Assembly: GCA_947567075.1 (NCBI GenBank)
Contig: CANOLZ010000008.1
Span: forward strand, 1 to 41,665
Direction: 5' to 3'
DNA length: 41,665 nt
From: an uncultured bacterium
GTDB lineage: Bacteria; Bacillota; Clostridia; Lachnospirales; Lachnospiraceae
The translations under genes and the position numbers were made by a program. Below are positions 16,010 to 24,696 of the stretch, piece after piece. Every line of letters starts with the position of its first letter. The first letter of the stretch is position 1. Under the pieces are notes generated by a model. That model was not told the origin of the DNA. It saw only the letters and a program-made list of their open reading frames with translations, and did not search any database.

Positions 16010-17728
16010 ATGAAGTTAAGAGGGTTAGCATTGAAGATAGGGGAAAAAATGGAAAAAAATCCATTGCTTTTTTGGGTGAGTGTTAACATTTTTTTTCTTT
16101 TGGTTAGTATTTTTCTTTTTCATCCTTATTTTGAGACAAATGACGACGCTATCATGGCTCTTATGGCGGAAGGGGCTTATGGCCAAAGGGAAGAGTACCT
16201 AGTATATATGAGTATTTTTGCAGGGAAGTTATTTAAGTTTCTTTATGGACTTTATCCTTCTATTCGGTGGTACTCACTTGTACAATATGGAGTTTTATTT
16301 AGCGCCTTTACAGGGATAACTTATGTTTTAGCCAAGAGGGGAAGAGGAGGAGATGGAAATTTTGTCCCTTTCATTTTTTTACTTGCCTTTTTTACAGAAG
16401 GATATGTGTCTCTCCAATATACAAAGACAGGAGCTATTGCTGCCTTTGGGGCTTATGCCTTGATCTTTTATGGTTTGGATATAAGAAGCAAAAAGAGCAT
16501 AGGGGCAGGGATCTTGCTGGGTATAGGGAGCAGCTTTTTACGATTTAAGAGTTTCCTTGTAACCGTGCCCTTTGGGGCAGGGATAGGTGTTTTTCAAATT
16601 TATAAATTATGGAAAGATCCAGAGATGGAAAAAAAGGAGAAGGTAGAAGTTTTAAGAAACTATATTCTCGTCTTTGTATGCTTTTTTTGCCTCATCTTTT
16701 TTTTGGAATATGTAAACCTTTCTTTTTATAAAGGAACAGAAGGATGGAAGGAATATTGGGCGTTTAACAAAAAGAGAGAAGAAGTTATGGATTATCAAAA
16801 GCTAGATTATATACGTTTTGGAGAGATTTTTGAGGGAGAAGGGGTGAGTGAGAATGATGTCCTATCTTATTCCACTTGGCAGTTTGCAGCCCCAGATATA
16901 TTTCATTTAGAATGGCTGGAAAAAATTCTGGATGCTACAAATGTTCCAATAACAGGGAAGACAATAGGCAAATTTGTGAGAGATTATGCAGGAGAGATGT
17001 ATAAGTTTTTATATAGTCTAAATACCTATGTCATAGGCGGGGTGTCTATGTTTCTCATAAAAATCCTATATGGAAAAAGGAGAAGTTTACTACCTGCTTT
17101 TTATGGAATGTGTTTATTTTTTTTACTAACAGGATACTTTTTATTTAAAGGTAGATGGACGTACAGAACATCGGTTATTTTTTTTATGGGAATGTTTTTT
17201 CTCCTTGTTTTTTACTGGAAAAAGAAAGGGGAGAGCAGTCTGGAAAAGGGGAAAACAGCCGTGACAGTCCTCCTGGGAGTTCTGATATTTCTAAATGTAG
17301 GAATATGGATGAAAAATACATTTGACTACAGGAAAGAAGTAAGAGAAAACATGAATAGGATAAGTCAGTTCAATGAGATGATTAGTAAGGATAAGGAGCA
17401 TCTATATTTGATAGATACTTTTACAGATCCCACTTTTTATCAGTGGACTGTGTTCTGTCCCAAGGAAATAGGCTGTTATGATAATGTGAGTTCCTTTGGA
17501 ACATGGATGACCAACTCCCCAATAGCTTTAAAGACATTAAAAAAATATGGAATAGATAATTGCTATAAAGGGGCTTATATAGTGCCAGAAGCTCTTGTTG
17601 TGGATAATTTTTTTATAAAAGAAAAACTCCTTTATTTGAAGGAACATTATGATGTAAATGCAGAAGCCAAAAAGGTGGAAGAAGCCTTCGGATTCCATAT
17701 ATATAAGGTAGAGGGGGAAAAGAAATAG
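16010..17728 (+). CDS. GT-C-like membrane protein with C-terminal soluble tail
   Basis: A 572-residue membrane protein. After one helix it has 'YFETNDDAIMALMAEGAYG' (Asn44-Asp45-Asp46), then 'GLYPSIRWYSLVQY', about ten helices, and a soluble tail of some 120 residues with 'LYLIDTFTDPTFYQW'. The acidic loop and layout are those of GT-C glycosyltransferases. Clostridial proteins of this look are often given unhelpful automatic names, and I do not know a characterised member. AAGGAG lies seven bases before the ATG and the gene begins 12 bases after the previous stop, so 13680-17728 is one operon. The next gene has its own promoter. The role is probably addition of a lipid-linked sugar to an exported glycan. 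Confidence 0.66.
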   Translation: MKLRGLALKIGEKMEKNPLLFWVSVNIFFLLVSIFLFHPYFETNDDAIMALMAEGAYGQREEYLVYMSIFAGKLFKFLYGLYPSIRWYSLVQYGVLFSAFTGITYVLAKRGRGGDGNFVPFIFLLAFFTEGYVSLQYTKTGAIAAFGAYALIFYGLDIRSKKSIGAGILLGIGSSFLRFKSFLVTVPFGAGIGVFQIYKLWKDPEMEKKEKVEVLRNYILVFVCFFCLIFFLEYVNLSFYKGTEGWKEYWAFNKKREEVMDYQKLDYIRFGEIFEGEGVSENDVLSYSTWQFAAPDIFHLEWLEKILDATNVPITGKTIGKFVRDYAGEMYKFLYSLNTYVIGGVSMFLIKILYGKRRSLLPAFYGMCLFFLLTGYFLFKGRWTYRTSVIFFMGMFFLLVFYWKKKGESSLEKGKTAVTVLLGVLIFLNVGIWMKNTFDYRKEVRENMNRISQFNEMISKDKEHLYLIDTFTDPTFYQWTVFCPKEIGCYDNVSSFGTWMTNSPIALKTLKKYGIDNCYKGAYIVPEALVVDNFFIKEKLLYLKEHYDVNAEAKKVEEAFGFHIYKVEGEKK

Positions 17729-17757
17729 TTGTCCTTTAATGTACTTTCTGCTATACT
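17729..17757 (+). promoter_or_regulatory. Promoter before the DUF1972 glycosyltransferase
   Basis: TTGTCC (17729-17734), a 17-base spacer and TATACT (17752-17757) give 4/6 and 5/6 matches. The predicted transcript start is near 17764, leaving a leader of about 43 bases. Confidence 0.6.
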
Positions 17758-17761
17758 AAAT

Positions 17762-17785
17762 GGAGTTTTATGGCGATAAAAGTCC
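17762..17785 (+). promoter_or_regulatory. Hairpin at the 5' end of the predicted leader
   Basis: TTTTAT (17766-17771), loop GGCG, then ATAAAA (17776-17781), extended by GGA/TCC across one G-G mismatch. It sits at the predicted transcript start and is not followed by a T-run, so it is more likely an mRNA-end structure or protein-binding site than a terminator. Confidence 0.35.
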
Positions 17786-17806
17786 CAATAAGAAAGGCCT
17801 AGAAAA

Positions 17807-18973
17807 ATGCAGCACGTATTTATTATTGGTTCAAAAGGAATACCAGCTCAATATGGGGGGTTTGAGACTTTTGTAGAAAAGCTGGTTTCTTATAAGAAAA
17901 GTCCTCATATTCAATATCATGTGGCTTGCATGACAGGACAAAAGAAGGAGTTTCAATATGAAGGAGCAAGATGTTTTTCTATAAAGGTGCCTAATATTGG
18001 GCCTGCAAAGGCGGTATACTATGATTTAGCAGCAATCGTTAACTGTCTTATCTATATTGACAAATATAAAATCCATCAACCTGTCATTTATATTTTAGCA
18101 TGCCGCATTGGTCCCTTTCTTCCTTTGTTTCGAAAAGTGTTTAAGAAGCTGGGAGTACGTATTTTTGTGAATCCAGATGGGCATGAATGGATGCGGGGAA
18201 AATGGAATATGTGGATTAAAGGATATTGGAAAATATCCGAAAGATGGATGGTTAAAAATGCAGATCTAGTCATTTGTGATTCCAAGCATATTGAATATTA
18301 CATTAGGAAGGAGTATAAGCATTATAATCCAAAGACAATGTTTATTCCTTATGGTGGGGAAATGGGACTGTCTAAAATTTTGGATAATGGAAAAGAATGG
18401 AGAAAATGGCAGAAAAAAAATGGGGTTTCTCCTAAAGAGTATTATTTGATTGTGGGCCGATTTGTGCCAGAGAATAATTTTGAAAGGATGCTCAAAGAGT
18501 TTTACGCTTCTCCAACAAAAAAAGATTTGGTTATTATTACGAAGGTAGATAATAAAAAATTAGAAAAGAGAATAAAAGAACATGTCCCTTACGAAAAAGA
18601 TCCAAGAATAAAATTTGTGGGGGTAGTTTATCATAGAGAATTATTGAAAAAAATTCGAGAGAATGCCTATGGATATATCCATGGACATGAAGTAGGGGGG
18701 ACAAATCCATCCCTTTTAGAGGCAATGGCTGCAACACCTTTGAACTTATTGTTAGATGTTGGCTTTAACAGGGAGGTAGGAGAAGAGGCAGCCCTTTACT
18801 GGAATAAGAGAGAAGGAAGCTTAAGGAAACTTATTGCAGATGCAGATGGATTTTCAGAAACAAAAAGAAAGGCGTATGAGGCAGGGGCAAAGGAACGAGT
18901 AAGAAAGGGATATACTTGGGAAGGGGTAGTTGAAAAATACGAAAAACGATTCGTAAGAAAGGATGTAGTATAA
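17807..18973 (+). CDS. DUF1972/GT4 rhamnosyltransferase-like protein
   Basis: Cytoplasmic GT-B fold glycosyltransferase of the DUF1972 plus GT4 type. The pneumococcal member Cps2T is a beta-1,4-rhamnosyltransferase that acts early in capsule repeat assembly. The N-terminal domain shows 'IGSKGIPAQYGGFETFVEKL' (7-26) and 'NPDGHEW' (122-128). The C-terminal nucleotide-binding domain shows 'LIVGRFVPENNFE' (214-226), 'HGHEVGGTNPSLLEAM' (292-307) and the E-x9-E pair Glu295/Glu305, all typical. Its 388 residues are the usual length. It has its own promoter at 17729, and the GT4 gene follows 62 bases later. It probably adds rhamnose to a lipid-linked primer sugar. The family is confident; the sugar is inferred. 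Confidence 0.85.
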   Translation: MQHVFIIGSKGIPAQYGGFETFVEKLVSYKKSPHIQYHVACMTGQKKEFQYEGARCFSIKVPNIGPAKAVYYDLAAIVNCLIYIDKYKIHQPVIYILACRIGPFLPLFRKVFKKLGVRIFVNPDGHEWMRGKWNMWIKGYWKISERWMVKNADLVICDSKHIEYYIRKEYKHYNPKTMFIPYGGEMGLSKILDNGKEWRKWQKKNGVSPKEYYLIVGRFVPENNFERMLKEFYASPTKKDLVIITKVDNKKLEKRIKEHVPYEKDPRIKFVGVVYHRELLKKIRENAYGYIHGHEVGGTNPSLLEAMAATPLNLLLDVGFNREVGEEAALYWNKREGSLRKLIADADGFSETKRKAYEAGAKERVRKGYTWEGVVEKYEKRFVRKDVV

Positions 18974-19035
18974 AGAGAAGTCCTACACAGAAGACTTGTC
19001 TTTATAGTGAAACCTTTGCCAGCCAAGAGAAAGAC

Positions 19036-20373
19036 ATGGTGATGAATATGAGAATATTACATTATACACTGGGCCTTCCCCCTTATAGAACAGGAGGATT
19101 GACAAAGTATGCTACAGACTTAATGCTAAGTCAGGCAGAGTCTGGGGACAGCGTCGCCCTTCTATGGCCAGGAAGATATCTTGTCTGGAATAGAAAGACA
19201 AAAATAGAAAAGCAGCCCCCTTATTTCCAAATTGAAAATTATGAACTGTTAAATCCAAAGCCTGTCCCTTTATTAAATGGAGTAAAGGATGTATCAGCAT
19301 TTATTTCAAAGGGAGAGATTTCTCCTTATATGGATTTTTTGAGAAAGCTTTGCCCAGATGTCATTCATGTACACACTCTTATGGGTATTCATAGAGAGTT
19401 TTTTGAGGCTGGAGCTAAACTTCATATTCCAATGATATATACAGTCCATGATTATTATGGCTTGTGCCCTAAAGTAAATTTTTTCTGCAAGGATAGAGCA
19501 TGTTCAAAGATGGGGAGCCGTTGTGCCTGCTGTAATGAAACAGGTCTGGAATTTTGGAAAATTGTTATTTTACAGTCAGGCATTTATAGAAGATGGAAAG
19601 ACTGCGTTATTGTTAAAAGACTGCGCAGCTATGGAAAGAAAGAAATGACAATGAGAAGTGCAAAGGAGGGTGAGGCAGAGAAAAAAGGAGGCAGAAAATA
19701 TGGGAGGCTGGCTCAATATTATAAAAGTATTTTTCAAAAAGTAAATATCATTCATTACAGTAGCAGCTTGGCAAAAGAAGTATTTGAAGACAGGGGGATA
19801 AAGGGCAAGGGAGTTGTCCTTCCTATCACTCATAGGGACATAAAAGACCATAGGATGAGAAGGAAATATAAAGGTAGTATGTTAAAAATTACGTATTTAG
19901 GAGATTTATTGCCCCATAAAGGTTTCCAAGTTTTGCATAAGGCCTTAACAAACATGTGGGAGGAAGGAAACAAACAATTTCTACTAAATATTTTTTTCCC
20001 CTTATCAAAAAAAGAGCCTTTTATTAAAGTGCATCCCAGATATAGTTATAATGAAATAGGAACAATTATGAACCATACAGATGTGCTTGTTGTCCCTAGC
20101 CTGTGGAAGGAAACCTATGGATTTGTCGTCTTGGAAGCTTTAAGTTATGGAGTGCCTGTTATTGCCAGTGAGAATGTGGGAGCTAAAGGATGGATTAAAG
20201 ATAGGGGTACATCCTATGGAATGGGGGATGGGGATTTATATAGACTCTTGAATGCTATCTATAGTGATAGAGAGATATTAAAAAGATGGAACAATAATAT
20301 TTGCAAGATGGATTTTCCCTTTAGTATGGACAATCATGTAAGAGAAATGAGAAGGATTTATAAATATACCTGA
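19036..20373 (+). CDS. Glycosyltransferase family 4 protein
   Basis: GT-B fold glycosyltransferase that works in the cytoplasm on a lipid-linked intermediate. The N-terminal domain begins 'RILHYTLGLPPYRTGGLTKY', with the glycine-rich acceptor loop at 19-22, then 'DVIHVHTLMG' and 'TVHDYYGLCP'. The C-terminal domain has 'LGDLLPHKGFQVL' and the nucleotide-sugar site 'PSLWKETYGFVVLEAL' with Glu359 and Glu367 (E-x7-E). A cysteine cluster at 144-166 (C-x6-C-x4-C-x6-C-x-C-C) follows the HDYYGLCP motif. GT4 proteins with this motif often carry such cysteines, possibly a metal site. In-frame starts at 19036, 19042 and 19048 cannot be separated. It is the last gene before a promoter and a composition shift. 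The sugar is unknown. Confidence 0.87.
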   Translation: MVMNMRILHYTLGLPPYRTGGLTKYATDLMLSQAESGDSVALLWPGRYLVWNRKTKIEKQPPYFQIENYELLNPKPVPLLNGVKDVSAFISKGEISPYMDFLRKLCPDVIHVHTLMGIHREFFEAGAKLHIPMIYTVHDYYGLCPKVNFFCKDRACSKMGSRCACCNETGLEFWKIVILQSGIYRRWKDCVIVKRLRSYGKKEMTMRSAKEGEAEKKGGRKYGRLAQYYKSIFQKVNIIHYSSSLAKEVFEDRGIKGKGVVLPITHRDIKDHRMRRKYKGSMLKITYLGDLLPHKGFQVLHKALTNMWEEGNKQFLLNIFFPLSKKEPFIKVHPRYSYNEIGTIMNHTDVLVVPSLWKETYGFVVLEALSYGVPVIASENVGAKGWIKDRGTSYGMGDGDLYRLLNAIYSDREILKRWNNNICKMDFPFSMDNHVREMRRIYKYT

Positions 20374-20374
20374 T

Positions 20375-20403
20375 TTGTTTAATGAAGAAAATTATGTTAT
20401 AAT
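20375..20403 (+). promoter_or_regulatory. Promoter of the main AT-rich glycan operon
   Basis: TTGTTT (20375-20380), 17 bases, then a consensus TATAAT (20398-20403). It begins two bases after the stop of the previous gene, and transcription would start near 20410, about 24 bases before the GTG start of the next gene. This is the only strong promoter I can see for the long run of genes to 38266. Confidence 0.62.
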
Positions 20404-20433
20404 AAAATTTATGTATTTAAGTTGGAGAACCTT

Positions 20434-21279
20434 GTGAAAATTGTATTTGTTATATTACATTATAAATCATTAAATGTTACAAAAAAGTCTGTTGAAACAA
20501 TTTTAAAAAATTTAGAATACCAAAATTATTATATTTTAATTGTAGATAATGGATCTTTAGATGGAAGTGGAAGAGAGCTGCATCAAATATTTAAAAAGTA
20601 TTCTGTAGTAAAAGTATTGGAGAGTAAAAAAAACCTAGGATTTGCCAGGGGAAATAATATAGGATTTCGATATGCAAAAACAATGTTAAAGGCAGACTTT
20701 ATTATTTTGATGAATAATGATGTTTTTATAAAACAAAAGGATTTCTGCCAAGTGATATTGACAATGTATGCTCAAAAGAAATTTGCTGTAGCAGGCCCTG
20801 ATATTATTAGTTTAAAAAATGGACGCCATCAAAATCCTGTGAAGAGAGAGTATTATTCAAAAAAAGATGTTTTATTTCGCACAATACGTTTTGGATTATT
20901 GTGGTTTTTATCCTTTCTTCAGGTGGATCAAATAATGCAGACATTTTATGTTAAAATAAAAAGGAATAGAACAAAAAGAACAAAGAAATTAATGAGGGAT
21001 TATCAATTACATGGAAGCTGTTTGATATTCAGCAGCCAGTTTATTAACAACTATCAAGGACTTTGCAGCAGGACATTTATGTATGGAGAAGAAAACATAT
21101 TACGTTTTATGGCTGACAGGGATTCTTTTTCCATGAAGTATCTTCCTAAGGCGAAGGTCTGCCATATAGAAGAAGGAACAACAAATGCAGTATTTAAGAA
21201 TAAGGCACAGAAGAGAAGATTTTATTATATAAATAATTTAAAATCCTGTATTGTATTGCTGCAGTTAATGAGAGAATAA
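20434..21279 (+). CDS. Glycosyltransferase family 2 protein (rhamnosyltransferase-like)
   Basis: GT-A fold glycosyltransferase. Numbered from the GTG start: 'VFVILHYKSLNVT' opens the fold, 'VDNGSLDGS' (37-45) binds the nucleotide, 'NLGFARGNNIG' follows, and the metal-binding 'MNNDVF' contains Asp96. The layout matches GT2 rhamnosyltransferases of the WbbL type. The frame extends upstream to a TTG at 20422, but GGAG sits about six bases before the GTG at 20434 and the TTG has no Shine-Dalgarno, so GTG is chosen. It is the first gene of the AT-rich operon and is followed 28 bases later by a WsaF-like gene. It probably adds a rhamnose to the growing chain. The sugar is inferred. Confidence 0.85.
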   Translation: MKIVFVILHYKSLNVTKKSVETILKNLEYQNYYILIVDNGSLDGSGRELHQIFKKYSVVKVLESKKNLGFARGNNIGFRYAKTMLKADFIILMNNDVFIKQKDFCQVILTMYAQKKFAVAGPDIISLKNGRHQNPVKREYYSKKDVLFRTIRFGLLWFLSFLQVDQIMQTFYVKIKRNRTKRTKKLMRDYQLHGSCLIFSSQFINNYQGLCSRTFMYGEENILRFMADRDSFSMKYLPKAKVCHIEEGTTNAVFKNKAQKRRFYYINNLKSCIVLLQLMRE

Positions 21280-21307
21280 GGTAAAATAGGATAGGTAGAG
21301 AGATATT

Positions 21308-22540
21308 ATGAAGAAAGCTGCATGGATTATGCCTAATATTTTAGATGGGGAAGGCTCAGGAGGACAAAGGACTTTATTTGACCATATTCAATATTTGTCT
21401 AAAAAGGGTTATACATGTGATTTATACATGGAAGATAGAGGGCAGATAAAAGATGTAAAAGAGGTGCAGGCCTTGGTAAAAAAATATTTTGGACATGTTT
21501 CTTTTCGGGGAGAGTATTATTTAGGATATCAGTTAAGAGGCAAGTATGATGTTATGTTTGCTACAGCCTGGTATACTGCAGAAGTAGTAAAGAAATATAA
21601 GACTAAGGCAAAGAAGATCTACTTTATTCAAGATTTTGAAGCTTTCTTTTATCCAATTGGACAAGATTATTTAAAAATATGTGATACTTATCAATATGGA
21701 TTAAATACTTTAACAATAGGCAGATGGTTAAGCAAAAAAATGGAAGAGGAGTTTGGGCAGAAGTCTCAGTTTTTTGATTTTTGTGCAGACCTTACGGTAT
21801 ATTATAATAAGAAACAAAAGAGAGAACAGGCCGTATGTTTTATTTACCAGCCTGAAAAGCCAAGACGATGCAGCCAGCTGGGAGTTGAGGCTCTGGGTAT
21901 TGTGAAATCCTGTTGTCCAGATGTAAAAATATTATTTTATGGTTCCAATAAAAAGCAAAAAATATGGTATGAGCATGAAAACCTGGGAATATTAACAAAA
22001 ACAGAATGTAATGATTTATATAATCAGACTGTAGTAGGATTATGCATTAGCGCTTCGAATCCTTCAAGAATCCCATTTGAAATGATGGCTTCAGGTCTGC
22101 CTGTAGTGGATATTCACTTAGAGAATAATCTCTATGATTTTTATGAGGATGGCATTACGCTGGCACATTACTCCCCGGCTTCTATTGCACAGGCAGTGAT
22201 AGACTTGCTAAGAGATGGAGAAAAGAGGGAGCTACAGTCAAAAAAGGCTTTAGAGTTTATGAAAGGGAGAAATATGCAGGCAGGCTTTGAACAGTTTTAT
22301 AATGCAGTAGAGAATATAATTGCCCACCATGCTCCCACCTGTAATATATATAATAAAAAATATGAAAAACCGCCTATTTACTGTAGAGATATTCCAGAGA
22401 AATATATTAGAAAAAACAACGAGAATGCTATAAGAATGGCAAATAGGGGAATGATATATTGCCTAAAAAATAGCAATATTTTGCGAAAAAGTCAAATTGT
22501 GAACAAAGTATACAAAAGTATAAAAAAATTTATGGCATAA
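21308..22540 (+). CDS. WsaF-like GT4 rhamnosyltransferase, copy 1
   Basis: Glycosyltransferase of the WsaF type, named for the Geobacillus stearothermophilus enzyme that helps polymerise the poly-rhamnose S-layer glycan. Diagnostic segments are 'GEGSGGQRTLFDHIQYL' near the N-terminus (the acceptor-loop glycines), 'YFIQDFEAFFYPIG' at 105-118, and the C-terminal 'PFEMMASGLPVVD' of the donor site. A paralogue with the same FIQD-E-FYPIG motif lies at 27980. The roughly 100 residues after the donor domain are basic and may lie against the membrane. It begins 28 bases after the GT2 and ends 16 bases before the ABC permease, so it is tied to the exporter genes. A role as chain-extending rhamnosyltransferase is inferred from family. 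Confidence 0.82.
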   Translation: MKKAAWIMPNILDGEGSGGQRTLFDHIQYLSKKGYTCDLYMEDRGQIKDVKEVQALVKKYFGHVSFRGEYYLGYQLRGKYDVMFATAWYTAEVVKKYKTKAKKIYFIQDFEAFFYPIGQDYLKICDTYQYGLNTLTIGRWLSKKMEEEFGQKSQFFDFCADLTVYYNKKQKREQAVCFIYQPEKPRRCSQLGVEALGIVKSCCPDVKILFYGSNKKQKIWYEHENLGILTKTECNDLYNQTVVGLCISASNPSRIPFEMMASGLPVVDIHLENNLYDFYEDGITLAHYSPASIAQAVIDLLRDGEKRELQSKKALEFMKGRNMQAGFEQFYNAVENIIAHHAPTCNIYNKKYEKPPIYCRDIPEKYIRKNNENAIRMANRGMIYCLKNSNILRKSQIVNKVYKSIKKFMA

Positions 22541-22556
22541 TAACAAAGGAGAGACA

Positions 22557-23351
22557 ATGGGTACGGTTAAGGAAGTCTTATCAAATAAAAGATTGGTTTT
22601 AAGTCTTGCGGTAAATGATTTCATAAATAAATATGCGGGTGCCTATTTTGGTATAATATGGGCGTTTATTCAACCAACAGTAACAGTTATGATTTATATG
22701 TTTGTCTTTCAAATTGGATTTAAGGCGGAACCTATATCTGGAAATTATCCCTATGTTTTATGGTTGATAGCAGGCATTGTGCCCTGGTTCTTTTTCGCAG
22801 AAGGGATTGTGAATGCAACGAATTGCTTTATTGAGTATAGTTATCTTGTGAAGAAGGTAGTGTTTCACATTAGTGTATTACCATTGGTGAAAGTGCTGTC
22901 CTCATTGTTTATTCATCTTTTTTTTATTGGTTTTGCATGGTTTGTTTTTTTATGTATGGGTCGTTTTCCTGGAATTCATATGATACAGATTATTTACTAT
23001 GTAATATGTCTTGTTTGTCTTATTACTTCTATAGCTTATTTCACGTCTTCCATCACCCCATTTTTTAAGGATTTTAGTCAGATAGTAAATATAGTGACAC
23101 AGATTGGGATGTGGTTGACTCCTATTATGTGGAATTATATAACAATGGATTTAGGTTCATTTTTGCTAGTATTTAAACTGAATCCAATGTTTTATATAGT
23201 TCAAGGCTATAGGGATAGTTTTATTGATAAAATATGGTTTTGGCAAAGACCAATGATGACCCTTTATTTCTGGAGTATTGTTTTTGCTATTTTTTTTATA
23301 GGGCAAAGGGCATTTAAAACATTAAAAGATCATTTTGCAGATGTGCTTTGA
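22557..23351 (+). CDS. ABC-2 type polysaccharide exporter, permease subunit (Wzm/TagG-like)
   Basis: Membrane subunit of an ABC transporter that exports complete undecaprenyl-linked polysaccharide chains. It has 264 residues and six predicted helices. The cytoplasmic N-terminus carries the family signature 'LAVNDFINKYAGAYFGIIWAFIQP', given here as separate parts of helix 0 and helix 1. Later there is 'SITPFFKDFSQIVNIVTQIGMWLTPIMW', the helix pair usual in Wzm and TagG proteins. AAAGGAG stands six bases before the ATG. The ATPase gene follows 54 bases later and completes the transporter. Its presence shows that this operon makes its glycan fully inside the cell, unlike the Wzx-type pathway implied at the left edge. 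Confidence 0.93.
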   Translation: MGTVKEVLSNKRLVLSLAVNDFINKYAGAYFGIIWAFIQPTVTVMIYMFVFQIGFKAEPISGNYPYVLWLIAGIVPWFFFAEGIVNATNCFIEYSYLVKKVVFHISVLPLVKVLSSLFIHLFFIGFAWFVFLCMGRFPGIHMIQIIYYVICLVCLITSIAYFTSSITPFFKDFSQIVNIVTQIGMWLTPIMWNYITMDLGSFLLVFKLNPMFYIVQGYRDSFIDKIWFWQRPMMTLYFWSIVFAIFFIGQRAFKTLKDHFADVL

Positions 23352-23405
23352 AGTATTTTTCATTGGGGTTTAGGAGCAAAATGTTATTCAAGAATGGAGG
23401 GTTCT

Positions 23406-24686
23406 ATGTCGAATGTTGTAATCAAGGTGAGTGGAGTAAGTAAATCGTACAAGTTATATGAAAAGCAGACAGACCGTATTAAAGAGGCATGGAGTTTTCT
23501 CAGGAAAAAATCCTATCATACAGATTGTTTTGCCTTAAAGGATATTGATTTTGAAATATATAAAGGGGAATGTGTAGGTATTATAGGAACCAATGGTTCA
23601 GGAAAATCTACATTGCTTAAAATTATAACAGGCGTTCTGAAGCCTTTGTGTGGAACAGTAAAAGTTGAGGGGAAAATCAGCGCTCTTCTTGAATTAGGTA
23701 CAGGATTTAATATGGAGTATACAGGACTAAAAAATATTTATTTGAATGGACTAATGATGGGATATACAAAGATAGAAATGGATGAAAAAGTACAAGACAT
23801 TATTGAGTTCGCAGAAATAGGAGAGTTCATATATCAGCCTGTAAAGACGTATTCTAGCGGAATGTTTGCAAGATTAGCTTTTGCTGTTGCTATAAATGTG
23901 GATCCGGATATTTTAATTGTAGATGAAGCTTTGAGCGTAGGGGATATATTTTTCCAGGCAAAATGCTATAAAAAGTTTAATGAATTTCAGGAGCAGGGAA
24001 AAACAATCTTATTTGTTTCCCACGATTTAGGCAGTGTATTAAAGTATTGTGACAAGTGTATACTGATCAATAAGGGCCAGCAAATACAAATAGGAAATAC
24101 TCCAGATGTAGTAAATATATACCGAAAAATACTTGTCAATCAATACGAGGATGAGGAGGAAATAAAAATCCAGGAAGAGCCAGAGGGAAGGATAGAGGAA
24201 CTTAAAGAAACTGAGATGTGGAAGGATCAACTTACTTTAAATCCTCATGTTGTGGAGTATGGAAATGGTAAGGCTGAAATAGTAGATTTTGGAATTTTTG
24301 ATTCAGCACATAGGGCAACAACTTCTGTTTTTAAAGGAAAAGAGTTTTCCATTGAATTTAAAGTATTATTTAAAACCCATTTAAAAAACCCTATTTTTGC
24401 TTTTACTATTAAGGACTTAAAGGGGACAGAAATAACTGGAACGAATACAATGCTTGAGAAAAGAAATTTAGAAGAGGGAAGAGAAGGAAATGTGGCTAGA
24501 GTTGCATTTTATCAGAAAATGAGACTTCAGGGGGGACAGTATTTATTATCTATTGCCTGTACAGGATATGAAGGAGAGGAATTTGTTGTATACCATAGAT
24601 TATATGATGTTTGTAATATCCATGTAATATCAGATTCAAATACAATCGGCTTTTTTGATATGGAATCAAAAGTTGTTTATAGGTAA
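23406..24686 (+). CDS. Polysaccharide exporter ATPase with C-terminal Wzt glycan-binding domain
   Basis: ATP-binding subunit paired with the permease just upstream. Numbered from 23406: Walker A 'GTNGSGKST' at 61-69, signature 'YSSGM' at 149-153, Walker B 'ILIVDEA' at 169-175 and the H-loop histidine at 206. A Glu/Lys-rich linker follows (about 235-265), then a beta-rich domain of about 145 residues that matches the Wzt C-terminal domain. In E. coli O8/O9a that domain binds the capped non-reducing end of the chain and licenses export. The ATG at 23394 lacks a Shine-Dalgarno, while GGAGGG stands 4 bases before the ATG at 23406. Placement next to methyltransferase and kinase-like genes supports export of a capped glycan. 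Confidence 0.92.
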   Translation: MSNVVIKVSGVSKSYKLYEKQTDRIKEAWSFLRKKSYHTDCFALKDIDFEIYKGECVGIIGTNGSGKSTLLKIITGVLKPLCGTVKVEGKISALLELGTGFNMEYTGLKNIYLNGLMMGYTKIEMDEKVQDIIEFAEIGEFIYQPVKTYSSGMFARLAFAVAINVDPDILIVDEALSVGDIFFQAKCYKKFNEFQEQGKTILFVSHDLGSVLKYCDKCILINKGQQIQIGNTPDVVNIYRKILVNQYEDEEEIKIQEEPEGRIEELKETEMWKDQLTLNPHVVEYGNGKAEIVDFGIFDSAHRATTSVFKGKEFSIEFKVLFKTHLKNPIFAFTIKDLKGTEITGTNTMLEKRNLEEGREGNVARVAFYQKMRLQGGQYLLSIACTGYEGEEFVVYHRLYDVCNIHVISDSNTIGFFDMESKVVYR

Positions 24687-24696
24687 AGGTATGAAG

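Noticed and set aside
16010..17728. Naming the 572-residue membrane protein as a beta-carotene monooxygenase-like protein
   Set aside because: That label appears in automatic annotation of such proteins, but the multi-spanning layout and acidic outer loop do not fit that enzyme class.
18978..18998. AAGTC/GACTT hairpin after the DUF1972 gene as a terminator
   Set aside because: The stem is five bases with a ten-base loop and no T-run, too weak to call.
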